This document shows positions 5,015 through 6,138 of a DNA stretch of 6,138 bases, one piece after another; the first letter of the stretch is position 1, and each line of letters begins with the position of its first letter. The translations under genes were made by a program, and so were the position numbers. The DNA is from a bacterium. GTDB lineage: Bacteria; UBA9089; CG2-30-40-21; SBAY01. The stretch lies in assembly GCA_030018635.1 (NCBI GenBank), contig JASEHU010000137.1:1-6138 (forward strand), written 5' to 3'. A model generated the notes under the pieces. That model did not search any database. It saw only the letters and a program-made list of their open reading frames with translations, and was not told the origin of the DNA.

Positions 5015-6031
5015 ATGGACATTTCTATTATGATTATTTTGTTTATATTAAGTTTGGGATTAATAGCTATTTCCTGTATTTTCTTTAATAATGCTATGAA
5101 TTGGTTAGGAAAAACATTTGAGTTAGAGGGGGGAACTACAGGAAGTATCCTGTCAATTATAGGCACATCCCTTCCTCAGGTTATAATTCCTTTTATAGCC
5201 TTTACCTTTTTAAGAGGAGTAGAAACAATACAGATTGGTCTGGGAGCTATTCTTGGAGCACCATTTGTCTTGTCGACATTAGGATTTTTTATCACTGGAT
5301 ATCTCGTTCTATCCTTAGCTAAAAAAGGTGAGCGAGAAAAAGAAGTAGATGCCGATTTTCTCCTTATATCCAGAGATATAAAGTTTTTCTTGATTTCCTA
5401 TACATTTGCTATATTTGCGGGATTCCTGGCCGACAAGGTTCCACAAATATTCATTGGTTTAGTTTTAATAACTATCTATGGCTATTACCTGTACCGAAAT
5501 GTGGTTTATGAAGAAATGGTTCCAGAAGAACTTTATACCCCTTTATATTTTGCAGCTCGTGGAGAAGATGTTACTTTAGGAAGTATTCTTTTTCAACTTA
5601 TCACATCTTTAATTGCTTTAATAGGTGGAGCAGGGTTTTTTGTTCACACCCTGAAAGAAATATCTTTACTTGGAGGGGCACAATCTGCTTTATCAGGATT
5701 AATTTTAGCGGTTATTTTTGCCCCTCTGGTCATTGAGATACCTTCAAAACTTAATTTGATGGAACGGTTAAAGGCAGGCAAGGATACCTTAGCCATAGGG
5801 GAGATAACCAGCTCATTAATCTTTCAATCCTGTGTTTTAGTTACCTTAGGTATTTTATTTTCTCCCTGGAAATTAGAAGGTCCAGCTATACTTGTCGGTT
5901 GTATTCCTATAGTATCTGCTACCATTTTCTACATTTCATTAACTATGCAAGAAAAAATCAATCCTTATATTCTCTTAGCCAACGGTGGCTTTTATCTGGT
6001 CTTCATTTTAGGCGCGTTCTGTATTAGATAA
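5015..6031 (+). CDS. Divergent sodium/calcium exchanger (CaCA)-like membrane protein
   Basis: The 338-residue protein is very hydrophobic with about ten predicted membrane segments in two halves joined by a charged stretch around 103-121. Each half has a motif like the CaCA alpha-repeat. Half one has GGTTGSILSIIGTSLPQ (39-55) then a GLGAILGAPFVLSTLG segment (75-90). Half two has SGLILAVIFAPLVIEIPSKL (227-246) then LAIGEITSSLIFQSCVLVTLG (starting at 259). CaCA proteins exchange cations across the inner membrane. In the archaeal NCX structure the ion is held by Glu54/Glu213 in the GTSLPE motifs and Asn81/Asp240 in the GN-type motifs. Here repeat one has Gln55 and Ala78, while repeat two may keep acids at E241 and E263. 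Ion specificity therefore cannot be inferred. A strong AAGGAGG (5001-5007) lies 7 nt before the ATG, the best ribosome site in the window. It is third in the plus-strand run; a link to its neighbours is unclear. Confidence 0.75.
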   Translation: MDISIMIILFILSLGLIAISCIFFNNAMNWLGKTFELEGGTTGSILSIIGTSLPQVIIPFIAFTFLRGVETIQIGLGAILGAPFVLSTLGFFITGYLVLSLAKKGEREKEVDADFLLISRDIKFFLISYTFAIFAGFLADKVPQIFIGLVLITIYGYYLYRNVVYEEMVPEELYTPLYFAARGEDVTLGSILFQLITSLIALIGGAGFFVHTLKEISLLGGAQSALSGLILAVIFAPLVIEIPSKLNLMERLKAGKDTLAIGEITSSLIFQSCVLVTLGILFSPWKLEGPAILVGCIPIVSATIFYISLTMQEKINPYILLANGGFYLVFILGAFCIR

Positions 6032-6064
6032 GTTTTTGCGTAATAGATTGCCTTGCCTAAGTCA

Positions 6065-6089
6065 ACAATTCTCATTATGGCAGAATTGT
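6065..6089. repeat. Inverted repeat downstream of the exchanger-like gene
   Basis: acaattct (6065-6072) and agaattgt (6082-6089) are perfect 8-bp arms around a 9-nt loop. A stem-loop could form after the exchanger-like stop, but it is AT-rich and no T-tract follows, so it is a weak terminator candidate at best. Confidence 0.35.
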
Positions 6090-6116
6090 GTCCAATGTTG
6101 AGACATAGGTGGAAAA

Positions 6117-6138
6117 ATGGAGATTAAATTTTCGATTT
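6117..6138 (+). CDS. Possible start of a further gene, cut by window edge
   Basis: ATG at 6117 is preceded by AGGTGG (6107-6112), 4 nt away, and opens a frame reading MEIKFSI to the window end. It lies 85 nt after the exchanger-like stop on the same strand, so it could continue the operon. Seven codons are too few to identify a product. Confidence 0.35.

Overview
The window reads as an AT-rich segment of a Gram-negative-type (diderm), probably anaerobic, uncultivated bacterium. The outer-membrane secretin shows two membranes. The relative of the Ni-Fe carbon monoxide dehydrogenase suggests anaerobic ancestry. Short nonanucleotide arrays and decayed gene fragments between genes are, in my experience, common in genomes of candidate phyla; no marker here fixes the phylum.

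Layout. Bases 1-376 hold no intact gene. They contain two remnants on the minus strand: a C-terminal piece of a GxxExxR-type protein running off the left edge (1-74), and a 55-codon HEAT-repeat fragment without a start codon (107-274), with a 9-nt x 3 array between and overlapping them. panC (377-1231, minus) encodes pantothenate synthetase. The divergent spacer 1232-1460 carries a consensus sigma-70 promoter on the plus strand (TTGACA-17-TATAAT). It is followed by a leader with nested inverted repeats able to fold as a three-way junction. Downstream come three plus-strand genes spaced 48 and 68 nt apart, probably one operon: a secretin with four tandem STN-type repeats (1461-3476), a strongly reduced CooS-like protein (3525-4946), and a divergent sodium/calcium-exchanger-like membrane protein (5015-6031). 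The first codons of another gene may start at 6117.

How the genes may work together. PanC is ordinary vitamin B5/CoA metabolism and is transcribed away from the rest. The plus-strand genes do not form a known pathway. The secretin is an outer-membrane pore of the type IV pilus or type II secretion class, but no assembly ATPase, pilin or inner-membrane platform gene is present. The CooS-like protein keeps the [4Fe-4S] cluster B cysteines but lacks the whole middle domain and nearly every ligand and catalytic residue needed for CO chemistry, so it should not be an active CO dehydrogenase. It also carries a young-looking 15-bp/5-residue repeat insertion. This degenerate CooS-like protein is the most interesting item. 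Next are the repeated use of 9-nt triplicate arrays just upstream of all three plus-strand genes and the structured leader of the secretin transcript.
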